The notes beneath the pieces are model-generated. The model did no database searches. It was not told the DNA's origin and saw only the letters and a list, made by a program, of their open reading frames with translations. From positions 1-38,483 of the forward strand of contig JBFOMB010000168.1 of assembly GCA_040830545.1 (NCBI GenBank): a stretch of DNA of 38,483 bases, in the 5' to 3' direction. This DNA comes from HXMU1420-2 sp040830545 (GTDB taxonomy: Bacteria; Pseudomonadota; Alphaproteobacteria; Rhodobacterales; Rhodobacteraceae). Both the position numbers and the translations under genes were made by a program. Of the stretch, positions 7,340-14,725 are shown in pieces; within the stretch, counting starts at the first letter, position 1, and every line of letters begins with the position of its first letter.

Positions 7340-8320
7340 TTAGGCGACCGCCTCTGCGACCGTCGTCTGTGCTGCGGCGATGTGCCAACCAATCCCGGTG
7401 GCCGCTTCCGAAGCTTCCCACAACGCGTATGCCTGTTCGGGATCCAGAACACTTGTCTCCAGAACACATTCACCGACAGGGCCGCCCATTTCGTTTCGCT
7501 TGGTCGGGCCGTAATAGGCAAAGGGTTTGAGGTTCTCCTCGGTTGCACACAGGATTTCCGGCCAAGCACCCTTCTCTGCCGATTGTGCGAAGGGTGCTGC
7601 GATGGTCAGCATGAACTTGATAAAGCCTGCGCTTTCGTCCTGAGCCAGCGTGGTCTTGGCCATACCCGGATGGCAGACGTGGACGGAAACCGGAAGGTTT
7701 GCGGCTTTCACCCGGCGTTCAAGCTCGTAGGCAAACATCATCTGCGCAAACTTGGAATGGCAGTACGTGATGTGCGGGTGGTAGTTCTTTTCAAAGTTCA
7801 GATCGTCCAGCTGCAACCGCTTCAGGCCCATTCTGTGTCCGCCGCTGCCGACAATGATGAGGCGCGCCTTACTTTCAACCAGACGGTCGAACACCAGATG
7901 CGTCAGCAGGAAGTGACCATAGTGGTTTGTGCCCAGCTGGCTTTCGAAACCGTCTTTGGTACGTTGCAGCGTTGCAACCTGCGCGATGGCGGCGTTTTCG
8001 ATGAACACGTCGATCTGCGGGATTTCGGCGTTCACGCGCTCCGCCGCCTGACGGACCGACGCCAGATCCGCGAGGTCCATGTGGATGAAACGCACATTGG
8101 CGTCGCGCCCGACTTCCTGCTTCAGTTGTGCAATTGCCGCTTCGGATTTCGGGATGCTGCGGTTGAGCATGACCACGCTTGCGCCCTTGGACAACATGAT
8201 CTTGGCTGCTTCATACCCTGCACCAGCGTTCGCGCCGGTGATCACGATGGTTTTGCCGGTCTGATCGCCGACCCGTTCCGGGGTCCAGCCTTTGGGACCA
8301 AATGGGTTTGGATTTGCCAT
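7340..8320 (-). CDS. Short-chain dehydrogenase/reductase (retinol-dehydrogenase-like)
   Basis: 326 aa, somewhat longer than minimal SDRs because of N- and C-terminal extensions, as in the retinol-dehydrogenase/WW-domain-oxidoreductase-like group. TGANAGAG at 28-35 is the nucleotide loop, ENAA at 108-111 replaces the usual NNAG, S159 is the catalytic serine, and Y186/K190 form YCHSK. The substrate, an alcohol or carbonyl compound, is not known. The ATG has AAAGGA upstream. Two matching operator dyads lie 37-98 bp upstream of the start codon, so the gene is almost certainly controlled by a dimeric repressor, probably of the TetR type. No TetR gene lies in the window. Confidence 0.9.
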   Translation of the reverse strand: MANPNPFGPKGWTPERVGDQTGKTIVITGANAGAGYEAAKIMLSKGASVVMLNRSIPKSEAAIAQLKQEVGRDANVRFIHMDLADLASVRQAAERVNAEIPQIDVFIENAAIAQVATLQRTKDGFESQLGTNHYGHFLLTHLVFDRLVESKARLIIVGSGGHRMGLKRLQLDDLNFEKNYHPHITYCHSKFAQMMFAYELERRVKAANLPVSVHVCHPGMAKTTLAQDESAGFIKFMLTIAAPFAQSAEKGAWPEILCATEENLKPFAYYGPTKRNEMGGPVGECVLETSVLDPEQAYALWEASEAATGIGWHIAAAQTTVAEAVA

Positions 8321-8356
8321 AGCTTTGTTCCTTTTCTCGGGGCTCTTGAACCCCAG

Positions 8357-8378
8357 ATGTAAATCTTGCTGTTTACAT
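8357..8378. promoter_or_regulatory. Operator dyad 1 (ATGTAAA-N8-TTTACAT)
   Basis: ATGTAAA (8357-8363) and TTTACAT (8372-8378) are perfect 7-bp arms around an 8-nt spacer, starting 37 bp upstream of the SDR start codon. A second dyad with the same arm sequence and spacer lies 41 bp further away. The size and symmetry fit a TetR-family site, which is inference. Confidence 0.7.
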
Positions 8379-8398
8379 TTAAGGGGTGCTCCTGGAAA

Positions 8399-8418
8399 AG
8401 TAAATACTGTGATTTACA
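8399..8418. promoter_or_regulatory. Operator dyad 2 (AGTAAA-N8-TTTACA)
   Basis: AGTAAA (8399-8404) and TTTACA (8413-8418) repeat the architecture of the first dyad; one arm differs at its outer base. The inner bases T8405/A8412 also pair. The centres of the two dyads are 41 bp apart, close to four helical turns, so both would face the same side of the DNA. Confidence 0.68.
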
Positions 8419-8496
8419 TTTTTTGAGTGAGCGTGACACGCGGTGGGCTCGCACACCAAGTTCGACAAGGGCAACCGGACGGCTTAAGGTTTCGAC

Positions 8497-8760
8497 ATGC
8501 GACGCGCCGTCTTCATTTTAGCTGTGGCTTACGCTCTGTTCTTCGGCTGGACATGGCACGATGTGGCCAATTCATCCAACGATGCGGCCGGTCGTGGCAT
8601 GGCGATGGGGTTTCTGACCATCGCCATGTTCGGAACTGCGGTGTTTGTGGTGCCAGCGGTGATCCTTGCCGCGATGGATCGCGGCTTGAAATGGGCATTG
8701 GGCCTCGCCCTTGCTCCGGCTGTACTGATGATGGTGATCGTTTATGGCGGGGTCATATAA
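8497..8760 (+). CDS. Small hypothetical membrane protein
   Basis: 87 aa, mostly hydrophobic. An N-terminal segment (about 3-20) and two further segments (about 36-60 and 64-86) could each cross the membrane. There is no known motif. AAGG lies 8 nt before the ATG. The gene is divergent from the SDR, so the operator dyads at 8357-8418 could also affect it. It ends 38 bp before the convergent creatininase-family gene. It may be real but unremarkable; coding support rests on length, ribosome site and composition. Confidence 0.6.
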   Translation: MRRAVFILAVAYALFFGWTWHDVANSSNDAAGRGMAMGFLTIAMFGTAVFVVPAVILAAMDRGLKWALGLALAPAVLMMVIVYGGVI

Positions 8761-8798
8761 GCAGGGGCACCACATAGACCCACGTCGACATTATTGCG

Positions 8799-9530
8799 CT
8801 ACTTTTCGCCCGAAAACGCTTTGAAGTCCTCGGCCACACAATCCGCTGCAACCTCCAGAAGACGTCGACCAATCTCGGCAGTGGCCATCGCGGAGTGGGA
8901 GCCGACCCGACCATCTGGGAACTCGGCCTTGTGGCGGGCGGCAGAGCCATGATTGTCCCCAGCACGCCCGGCCTTTTCCGCATCGGACAGCATGCGCGGC
9001 GGCGAACTGGCCGCGCCGTGCTCGACCACACGATACAGCGCCCGTGTGATTGAGATTTCGGCGGGCGTCGCGTGCAAACCTTCCCACGCGCCAAACTCGG
9101 CGTCCCGGATTACGTTGACCGGATCGAAATCCCACCAACTGCGGATGCGCACACCCTCCATCTTGCCCTTCACTGCCCGCATGGGTGCGAGGTTCGCACC
9201 GTGCGCGTTCAGCACATAGATCTTCTTGAACCCGTGCCCCTGTAATCCCAATACCAGTTCCTGAAACACTGCGGTGAACACTGGTTCGGACAAGGACATG
9301 GTGCCAGGAAAGCTCATGTTGAACGAGGCTGGCGTGTATCCCAGAACCGGGGCGACAAAGGCTCCTGCCCGCTCTCCTGCTGCCTCAGCAATGGCTGTCG
9401 CGCACATGGCGTCCGTTCCGATCAGCCCCATCGGCCCGTGTTGTTCCGTCGATCCGACAGGCAGGATGATCCCTTTACGGGTGGTCAGATAGGCCTCCAC
9501 CTCAGGCCAGGTCGCGTGATCCAGTCGCAT
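8799..9530 (-). CDS. Creatininase-family metal-dependent amidohydrolase
   Basis: 243 aa, normal for the family. Metal and active-site residues seen are E29 and H31 in STEQHGP, D40 in GTD, H110 in LNAHGAN, and H153/E158 in HATPAEIS. The family includes creatinine amidohydrolase, MftE-like peptidases and FAPy/3-dehydro-type lactam hydrolases, so the cyclic amide or peptide substrate is open. The ATG at 9530 follows GAGG; an extra 15 codons upstream are open but have no ribosome site. It lies directly after an amino-acid-type ABC binding protein gene on the same strand, separated by a stem-loop, so it probably hydrolyses the imported compound or a product of it. Confidence 0.87.
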   Translation of the reverse strand: MRLDHATWPEVEAYLTTRKGIILPVGSTEQHGPMGLIGTDAMCATAIAEAAGERAGAFVAPVLGYTPASFNMSFPGTMSLSEPVFTAVFQELVLGLQGHGFKKIYVLNAHGANLAPMRAVKGKMEGVRIRSWWDFDPVNVIRDAEFGAWEGLHATPAEISITRALYRVVEHGAASSPPRMLSDAEKAGRAGDNHGSAARHKAEFPDGRVGSHSAMATAEIGRRLLEVAADCVAEDFKAFSGEK

Positions 9531-9548
9531 ATGCCGCCTCAAATGCAA

Positions 9549-9572
9549 ACGGGGCCGCCGACGCAGCCCCGT
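9549..9572 (-). terminator. Stem-loop between the binding-protein gene and the creatininase-family gene
   Basis: ACGGGGC (9549-9555) pairs with GCCCCGT (9566-9572) around a 10-nt loop. Read on the minus strand the stem is followed by TTTGCATTT, a weak U-tract. It comes just after the stop of the binding-protein gene. It may act as a partial terminator or a 3' stabiliser that gives more binding protein than downstream enzyme. Confidence 0.5.
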
Positions 9573-9593
9573 CAAGTCAAATACCTCGAGAGA

Positions 9594-10364
9594 TCAAAGC
9601 CCCCACTTCTCCCGCGTGGCGTCGAAGAAGCCTTTGGCCTGCTTAACCTTGACCCAGTTGTTCACGTAGTTGATCCAGACCTGATCATCCTGCGGCAACA
9701 GCATCGCGATGGGCGATGGCGCGCGGGGTTCGGTGTTCGGGACCTGCACAACGCCGTGTTTAGCTGTCAATGTTGCACCTTCGATGTTGGAGGTGATAAA
9801 CACATCCGCTCGGCCTGCCAAAACCTCCTGGAATCCACGCGCAGGGGCTTCGACAACCTTAATGTCCGCATTCGGGAACCATTCACGCGCCAGCGCCTCG
9901 AATGTGGTACCGAGCGTCGTGGCGACCTTTACGTCGGGCTGATTGATCGAGTCGTACCCGTCAAAATTGCCAGCCTTTTCTGCTGAGGTGAACGGCATGA
10001 TTTCAACCGAAATGTAGCTTTCCGAGAAGCCTGCCACCTTCATCCGTGGGGGCGAAATGGAAGCGGAGCCGGTCATGTGATACTTGCCTGCAACCACGCC
10101 GTTCACCAGCGTTTTCCAGTCGGTTGCGACAAACTCGACTTCGACGCCCAAATCCTTGGCCAGTTCATTGGCCACGTCAATGTCATATCCCTTGTAGCTG
10201 TTTGATGCCGGGTCGCGCACGCTCATTGGGTTCCAGTCACCCGTGGTACCGAACTTAAGCACGCCGCTGTCCAGAATGTCGTTCAATGCAGATTCCGCGC
10301 TGGCCCCCACGGCCATGCCCAAGCTCAACGCAGCCGCAATCGCGGCACTTTTCCAGTGTTTCAT
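9594..10364 (-). CDS. ABC transporter substrate-binding protein, polar amino acid / PheC-like family
   Basis: 256 aa. A signal peptide (MKHWKSAAIAAALSLGMA then ASA) should be cut near residue 23, giving a periplasmic protein. The mature part has the SBP_bac_3 fold pattern: ILDSGVLKFGTTGDWNPM, then GYDIDVANELAKDLGV. It is close in pattern to proteins often labelled cyclohexadienyl dehydratase (PheC), which share this fold, but the divergent ATPase and permease genes argue that it is a binding protein. The ATG at 10364 has GGGAG upstream; longer open frame before it lacks a ribosome site. The ligand is unknown. The 134-bp region to the ATPase gene holds the divergent promoters. Confidence 0.88.
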   Translation of the reverse strand: MKHWKSAAIAAALSLGMAVGASAESALNDILDSGVLKFGTTGDWNPMSVRDPASNSYKGYDIDVANELAKDLGVEVEFVATDWKTLVNGVVAGKYHMTGSASISPPRMKVAGFSESYISVEIMPFTSAEKAGNFDGYDSINQPDVKVATTLGTTFEALAREWFPNADIKVVEAPARGFQEVLAGRADVFITSNIEGATLTAKHGVVQVPNTEPRAPSPIAMLLPQDDQVWINYVNNWVKVKQAKGFFDATREKWGL

Positions 10365-10498
10365 CCTATCTCTCCCAGTGGTTTCCACGCCTTGCCAGCG
10401 CTTTCGCCCTTGAACATGTGAGCAATCCGCTTCTAACCTCAAGAAAAATCTGCCCGTTTGCGGGCGGCACGCCCGATCAAGGGCGGCAAGGGGGTCAA

Positions 10499-11242
10499 AT
10501 GCCGCTGGATGCTCAGCAAAGCGCCATCGAGATGCGAGGCGTGAACAAGTGGTTTGGCGATTTTCATGTGCTGAAGAATATCGACCTGACCGTCGCCACA
10601 GGTGAACGGGTGGTGATTTGCGGGCCGTCGGGGTCTGGAAAATCCACGGTGGTGCGCTGCATCAACCGGCTCGAACGTCATCAGAAGGGGTCCATCCATG
10701 TGCACGGCGCGGAAGTTACGGACCGGCCCGAGGATTTGGGTGGTGATGTCGGGATGGTGTTCCAGCAGTTCAACCTGTTCCCGCATCTGACCGTGTTGCA
10801 AAACCTGACACTGGGCCCGATGAAATCACGTGGTCTCAGCCGGACCGAGGCTGAAGCCCGCGCGCGCCTCTATCTGGAACGTGTACGCATCCCCGAACAG
10901 GCGGACAAACGGCCGACGCATCTGTCCGGCGGCCAACAACAGCGCGTGGCCATTGCCCGATCTCTGTGCATGGAGCCCAAGGTCATGCTGTTTGACGAAC
11001 CGACCTCGGCGCTGGACCCCGAAATGATTTCCGAGGTGCTGGATGTCATGGTCGAGCTGGCCGAAGAAGGCATGACCATGATCGTTGTCACGCACGAAAT
11101 GGGGTTTGCCCGTAAAGTTGCCGATCAGATGGTGTTCATGGACGCGGGTGAAATCGTCGAAACCGGCCCGCCTGCTGAATTCTTCGCCGCACCGAAATCG
11201 CAACGGTGCCAGACCTTCCTCAGCCAGATCCTGAGCCACTGA
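10499..11242 (+). CDS. Amino-acid-type ABC transporter ATP-binding protein
   Basis: 247 aa, the usual GlnQ/HisP length. It powers import of the ligand held by the binding protein encoded across the divergent promoter. Walker A is GPSGSGKST (42-50), the Q-loop lies near VFQQFNLFPH, the signature is LSGGQQQR (142-149), Walker B is VMLFDEPTSALD (162-173) and the switch is THEMGF. The ATG at 10499 is preceded by AAGGGGG. The stop overlaps the start of the permease gene (TGATG), so the two are translationally coupled. Only one permease is visible, so the channel is probably a homodimer. Confidence 0.93.
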   Translation: MPLDAQQSAIEMRGVNKWFGDFHVLKNIDLTVATGERVVICGPSGSGKSTVVRCINRLERHQKGSIHVHGAEVTDRPEDLGGDVGMVFQQFNLFPHLTVLQNLTLGPMKSRGLSRTEAEARARLYLERVRIPEQADKRPTHLSGGQQQRVAIARSLCMEPKVMLFDEPTSALDPEMISEVLDVMVELAEEGMTMIVVTHEMGFARKVADQMVFMDAGEIVETGPPAEFFAAPKSQRCQTFLSQILSH

Positions 11243-12000
11243 TGCGCCTGTTTCTCGCCTTTGCTGCCCTGATGGCTTTGACCGGCTGTTCGTCCTCAAC
11301 CACATGGGGCTGGTATGTGATCAACCCATGGACTCCGTCGGGTTGGGTCAACATCAAGTTTCTCATCGGTGGGATGGGGTCCACTATACTGATTTCATTG
11401 ATCGCTGCCTTCCTGTCGATTGTTCTAGGACTGCTGGTCGCCTTGCCTGGCCTGTCCGCGCGCTGGCCCTTGCGTCTGATCAACCGTGTGTATGTTGAAT
11501 TCGTCCGCGCCATCCCACTGTTGCCGATGCTGTTCTGGGTGTTTTACGGCCTGCCCATCATCTTCAAATCCATGGGGCTAAATATTCCCATCGACCCGTT
11601 CTGGGGCGCAATCATCACACTGGCGATCAGCGACAGCGCCTTCACCGCGGAAATCTATCGCGCCGGTATTCAGTCCATCGCCAAGGGCCAGACCGAGGCG
11701 GCGCAAACGGTCGGGCTGAACTACATTCAGACAATGCGCTATGTGATCCTGCCTCAGGCAATCAGGCGCATTCTGCCGCCGCTCGCGAACCAGTTCATCT
11801 ACATCGTGAAAATGTCAGCCTTCGCCAGCGTGATCGGCATGCAGGAACTGACCCGGCGCGCGAACGAACTGGTCGTGACCGAATACCGCCCTCTGGAAAT
11901 CTACACGCTGCTGATTTTGGAGTACCTGGTTCTCGTGTTGATCATCAGTGCCGGCGTGCGGTGGTTGGAGCGTAAGATGGGAAGTGACGAGAGAGGTTAA
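11242..12000 (+). CDS. Amino-acid-type ABC transporter permease with a lipobox-like N-terminus
   Basis: 252 aa inner-membrane permease of the HisMQ type. The cytoplasmic EAA loop is clear (EAAQTVGLNYIQTMRYVILP), and TILIS plus EFVRAIPLLPMLFWVF match the family. The odd feature is the start: MRLFLAFAALMALTGCSS looks like a lipoprotein signal peptide with lipobox LTGC and Cys16, and it precedes the usual permease start by about 30 residues. The ATG overlaps the ATPase stop. If cut by signal peptidase II, the first membrane segment would be removed and Cys16 lipidated; it may equally serve as an uncut first helix. It is followed 4 bp later by the AhpD-like gene. Confidence 0.9.
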   Translation: MRLFLAFAALMALTGCSSSTTWGWYVINPWTPSGWVNIKFLIGGMGSTILISLIAAFLSIVLGLLVALPGLSARWPLRLINRVYVEFVRAIPLLPMLFWVFYGLPIIFKSMGLNIPIDPFWGAIITLAISDSAFTAEIYRAGIQSIAKGQTEAAQTVGLNYIQTMRYVILPQAIRRILPPLANQFIYIVKMSAFASVIGMQELTRRANELVVTEYRPLEIYTLLILEYLVLVLIISAGVRWLERKMGSDERG

Positions 12001-12004
12001 GCGC

Positions 12005-12346
12005 ATGGATTGGGACGGCTTCATGAACGAGACCATGGCGAATATCGCCGCGCTCTCGAAGGAAATCCCGCAGACGGTAAAGGGTTTTAATCAGATGGGG
12101 ACCGCAGCCAAGACCAGCGGCGCTCTGGATGAGAAGACCAAGGAAATCATGGCCTTGGGGATTGCAATTGCCACGCGATGTGACAGCTGCATTGGCTTTC
12201 ATGTGAAGTCGCTGATCCGGCTGGGTCTGACGCGCGAGGAACTGTGTGAAGCGTTGGCCATGGCGACCTATATGGGCGGGGGGCCGTCTTATGCCTATTC
12301 AGCCAAGGCGCTCAAGGCTTACGACGCCTGGACGGCGGGCAGTTGA
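12005..12346 (+). CDS. Carboxymuconolactone decarboxylase/AhpD-family protein
   Basis: 113 aa. The redox motif is C59-D-S-C62 with H66 (CDSCIGFH), as in AhpD-like alkylhydroperoxidases, and the acidic ELCEALAM helix follows. The family has peroxidase or decarboxylase members; the motif here favours the peroxidase type. The ATG at 12005 lies 4 bp after the permease stop, so it is the third gene of the ABC operon. It may deal with a peroxide or reactive product made when the imported compound is oxidised. The gene ends 9 bp from the convergent lysR. Confidence 0.87.
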   Translation: MDWDGFMNETMANIAALSKEIPQTVKGFNQMGTAAKTSGALDEKTKEIMALGIAIATRCDSCIGFHVKSLIRLGLTREELCEALAMATYMGGGPSYAYSAKALKAYDAWTAGS

Positions 12347-12355
12347 CCCGAGACG

Positions 12356-13222
12356 TCAATTGCCGCTGTTAATCGGTTGCATTGCCTCAAGAAATGCCCG
12401 GATCACCTGCACCTCACGGCGCGCGGTTAGCGTAACCAGCGTTTCGGACATCTTCAGGTCCACGTCCAGAATCGGAACCTGTCGCAAACGGTCGTCCTGC
12501 CCCGCCTCGGCCACGGAAACGAACCCTATCCCCACACCGGCGGCCACCATTTCGCGCATGGCCTCGCGCCCTTCGACCACGATCACCGGGGCCAGCTTGA
12601 CCTTGCGACGGGCAGCTTCAGCCTCCAACGCGGCACGTGTTTTGGAGCCGGTTTCGCGCAGGATCAGGTTGTGGTAGGCGAGGTCTGCAAACCGTACGCC
12701 ATCTGAGACCGACACCGAGTTTGACACCAACGCCACGATGGGCGTGCTGCCCAGATCAACCGTCTCCAGATCCGGGGCTTCGGTCACGTTGCCTACGACT
12801 CCGATCTCAGCCTCGTAGTTGCGTAAGGCATGCAGGACCCGTTCTGTATTGCCTGTGCGGATTTCTACGGACACTTGCGGATGGGAATGGCGAAACTGCT
12901 GTACCGCGCCTGCCACATGGATCGCGCTGTCAGCAACAATGCGCAGCCGGTCGGACATTGCGGCCCCCGCGCGCCCCAGATAGGCGGCAATCTGATCCTC
13001 GGTCTCAAAAAACGCGCTGGTCAGACGCAACAACCCCTCGCCTGCCTCGGTCAGTTTCACCTGCCGCGACTCGCGTGTGAACAGCAGCGTGTCATAGGAT
13101 TGTTCCAACTTACGCACCTGATCGCTGAGTGACGGCTGTGTTTGGTTCAGAACCTCCGCCGCGCGGGAAAACCCGCCATGCAGGGCGACATAGTGAAAGG
13201 CACGAAGTTGGGTATAGCGCAT
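12356..13222 (-). CDS. LysR-family regulator of the adjacent PLP enzyme (aminoethylphosphonate-type LysR-like)
   Basis: 288 aa. The helix-turn-helix lies in residues 4-61, with GFSRAAEVLNQTQPSLS as the recognition part, and an effector domain covers about 90-285. The pattern (LRAFHYVALHGGFSRAAE, then LEQSYDTLLF) reminds me of the LysR subgroup found beside aminoethylphosphonate genes, which is recall rather than a search. It is divergent from the class III PLP enzyme with 78 bp between starts. A dyad (GCTAT-N4-ATAGC) begins 2 bp from its start codon and is a good candidate for its own binding site. It is convergent with the ABC operon, which may belong to the same regulon. Confidence 0.88.
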   Translation of the reverse strand: MRYTQLRAFHYVALHGGFSRAAEVLNQTQPSLSDQVRKLEQSYDTLLFTRESRQVKLTEAGEGLLRLTSAFFETEDQIAAYLGRAGAAMSDRLRIVADSAIHVAGAVQQFRHSHPQVSVEIRTGNTERVLHALRNYEAEIGVVGNVTEAPDLETVDLGSTPIVALVSNSVSVSDGVRFADLAYHNLILRETGSKTRAALEAEAARRKVKLAPVIVVEGREAMREMVAAGVGIGFVSVAEAGQDDRLRQVPILDVDLKMSETLVTLTARREVQVIRAFLEAMQPINSGN

Positions 13223-13223
13223 A

Positions 13224-13237
13224 GCTATCAGAATAGC
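13224..13237. promoter_or_regulatory. Dyad GCTAT-CAGA-ATAGC, likely LysR binding site
   Basis: Perfect 5-bp arms around 4 nt lie directly upstream of the lysR start codon, in the divergent region shared with the class III PLP enzyme. Further ATAG and CTAT copies flank it (13214-13217 and 13238-13241). Autoregulation by the LysR protein is the simplest reading. Confidence 0.45.
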
Positions 13238-13300
13238 CTATACTTGAGGCGCATGCAAAGGTTTCACCGATGCATTCATCCTTGAGCCGGAGCGCTGACC

Positions 13301-14644
13301 ATGACCCATACCGAAGGCGACAGCAACACAACGCAGGCCCGTGCCACATGGCAGGCACAGACGCAGCGGCCTGAAACGCGCGACCTGCTGGCCCGCGATG
13401 CGCGTGCGTTTTTGCATCAATCGCTGTCTTCGCCCTGCTTGTCGACCATTGCAAAGGCAGAGGGCATCTGGATCGAAGATACGGATGGTCGCCGGTTCAT
13501 GGATTTTCACGGCAACTCTGTCCATCACCTGGGCTACGGGCATCCGCGCCTGATCGCGGCGATCAAGGATCAGTTGGACAGCCTGCCGTTTTCACCGCGC
13601 CGGTTCACCAACGATCCGGCGGTCGAGCTGGCCGAGAAACTGGGTGAAGTCGCACCCGGACGGCTCAACAAGGTGCTGTTCACCACTGGCGGGTCGGATG
13701 CAAACGAGGTCGCGTTGAAGATCGCCCGTGCAGCGACGGGCCGGTTCAAGACGCTTAGTTTTTGGGACAGCTTTCATGGTGCTGGGTTCGGTGCCGCCTC
13801 CATTGGTGGCGAAGCCACGTTCCGCAGCCACATCGCCGGGCCGCTGTTGCCCGGCACGGAACATGTTGCGCCCTTCCACCCCACGCGCTGCCCCTATGGC
13901 CATGCGGACATCGAGGCGAGCGCGGCGGCCTGCGCGAAGATGATCGATTATGTGCTGGGCCGCGACGGTGATTACGCAGCCTTTGTGGCCGAACCCATGC
14001 GTGCCATTCCCATCGTGCCGCCGCCGGGGTTCTGGAAAGCGGTGCGTGCGGCCTGTGACCGGCATGGCGTGTTGCTGATCCTGGATGAAATTCCTACAGG
14101 GTTGGGCAAGACCGGATCGTTTTTCACATTTGAACAGGACGATGTGGTCCCCGACATCGTGACCCTGGGCAAATCGCTGGGCGGTGGCGTGCTGCCGCTG
14201 GCTGCGGTGATCGCCCGCGAAGATTTGGATGTATGTGGAGACTATGCGATTGGCCACTACACCCACGAGAAGAACCCAGTGACGGCACGGGCCGGGCTGA
14301 CCACGATCCAGATCATCGAAGAGGAAGGGTTGGTCGACCGGTCGGCCCGATTGGGGTGCGCGGCGGTGGACCGGCTCCACGAGCGGCTGGGTGATCATCC
14401 GCATGTAGGGGATGTGCGCGGGCGGGGACTGATGTGGGGGGTGGAGATCGTGACCGACCGGGACACGAGGCAGGAAGACCCAGACAGGGCGGAGCGGATA
14501 TTCTATGCCTGCCTTGCACAAGGGCTAAGCTTCAAGATCAGCGCCGGCAACGTTTTGACCCTGTCACCGCCATTGACGATCTCCGAGGCCGACCTGAACC
14601 GGGCGCTTGCCATCGTTGAAGAGGCCATTTTGCAGGACACGTGA
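13301..14644 (+). CDS. Class III aminotransferase-fold PLP enzyme
   Basis: 447 aa. The PLP residues are D262 in LDEIPTGLGKTG and the Schiff-base lysine K291 in TLGKSLGGG; FTTGGSDANEVALK near 127-140 binds the phosphate. The family holds omega-aminotransferases, but also ammonia-lyases that use the same fold. The opening ARDARAFLHQSLSSP and the DFHGNSVHHLGYG block recall the (R)-1-hydroxy-2-aminoethylphosphonate ammonia-lyase (PbfA) group, and the adjacent LysR looks like the one in such clusters. No phnW, phnX or phnY partner is present, so this is only a lead. The ATG has GGAG 10 nt upstream. It probably works on the compound brought in by the nearby amino-acid-type ABC system. Confidence 0.85.
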   Translation: MTHTEGDSNTTQARATWQAQTQRPETRDLLARDARAFLHQSLSSPCLSTIAKAEGIWIEDTDGRRFMDFHGNSVHHLGYGHPRLIAAIKDQLDSLPFSPRRFTNDPAVELAEKLGEVAPGRLNKVLFTTGGSDANEVALKIARAATGRFKTLSFWDSFHGAGFGAASIGGEATFRSHIAGPLLPGTEHVAPFHPTRCPYGHADIEASAAACAKMIDYVLGRDGDYAAFVAEPMRAIPIVPPPGFWKAVRAACDRHGVLLILDEIPTGLGKTGSFFTFEQDDVVPDIVTLGKSLGGGVLPLAAVIAREDLDVCGDYAIGHYTHEKNPVTARAGLTTIQIIEEEGLVDRSARLGCAAVDRLHERLGDHPHVGDVRGRGLMWGVEIVTDRDTRQEDPDRAERIFYACLAQGLSFKISAGNVLTLSPPLTISEADLNRALAIVEEAILQDT

Positions 14645-14661
14645 CCTTTCGACCGGGGACA

Positions 14662-14705
14662 CGAATTTTCGAAAACTCGTGGGAAAATTTTTTGAAAAAT
14701 TTTCC
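14662..14705. repeat. Two AT-rich palindromes between convergent genes
   Basis: The first (14662-14679) is an 18-nt near-palindrome with one mismatched pair. The second (14682-14705) has perfect 11-bp arms, GGAAAATTTTT and AAAAATTTTCC, around TG. Both lie in the 81-bp gap between the class III PLP gene and the convergent ATPase gene. Long T-runs occur on both strands inside the stems, so a bidirectional terminator is possible, although the stems have few GC pairs. Confidence 0.5.
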
Positions 14706-14725
14706 GCCCGCCGCACGCGGGGCGA

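Noticed and set aside
9594..10364. Periplasmic cyclohexadienyl dehydratase (PheC)
   Set aside because: The fold and wording are similar, but the divergent ATPase and permease genes make a transport binding protein far more likely.
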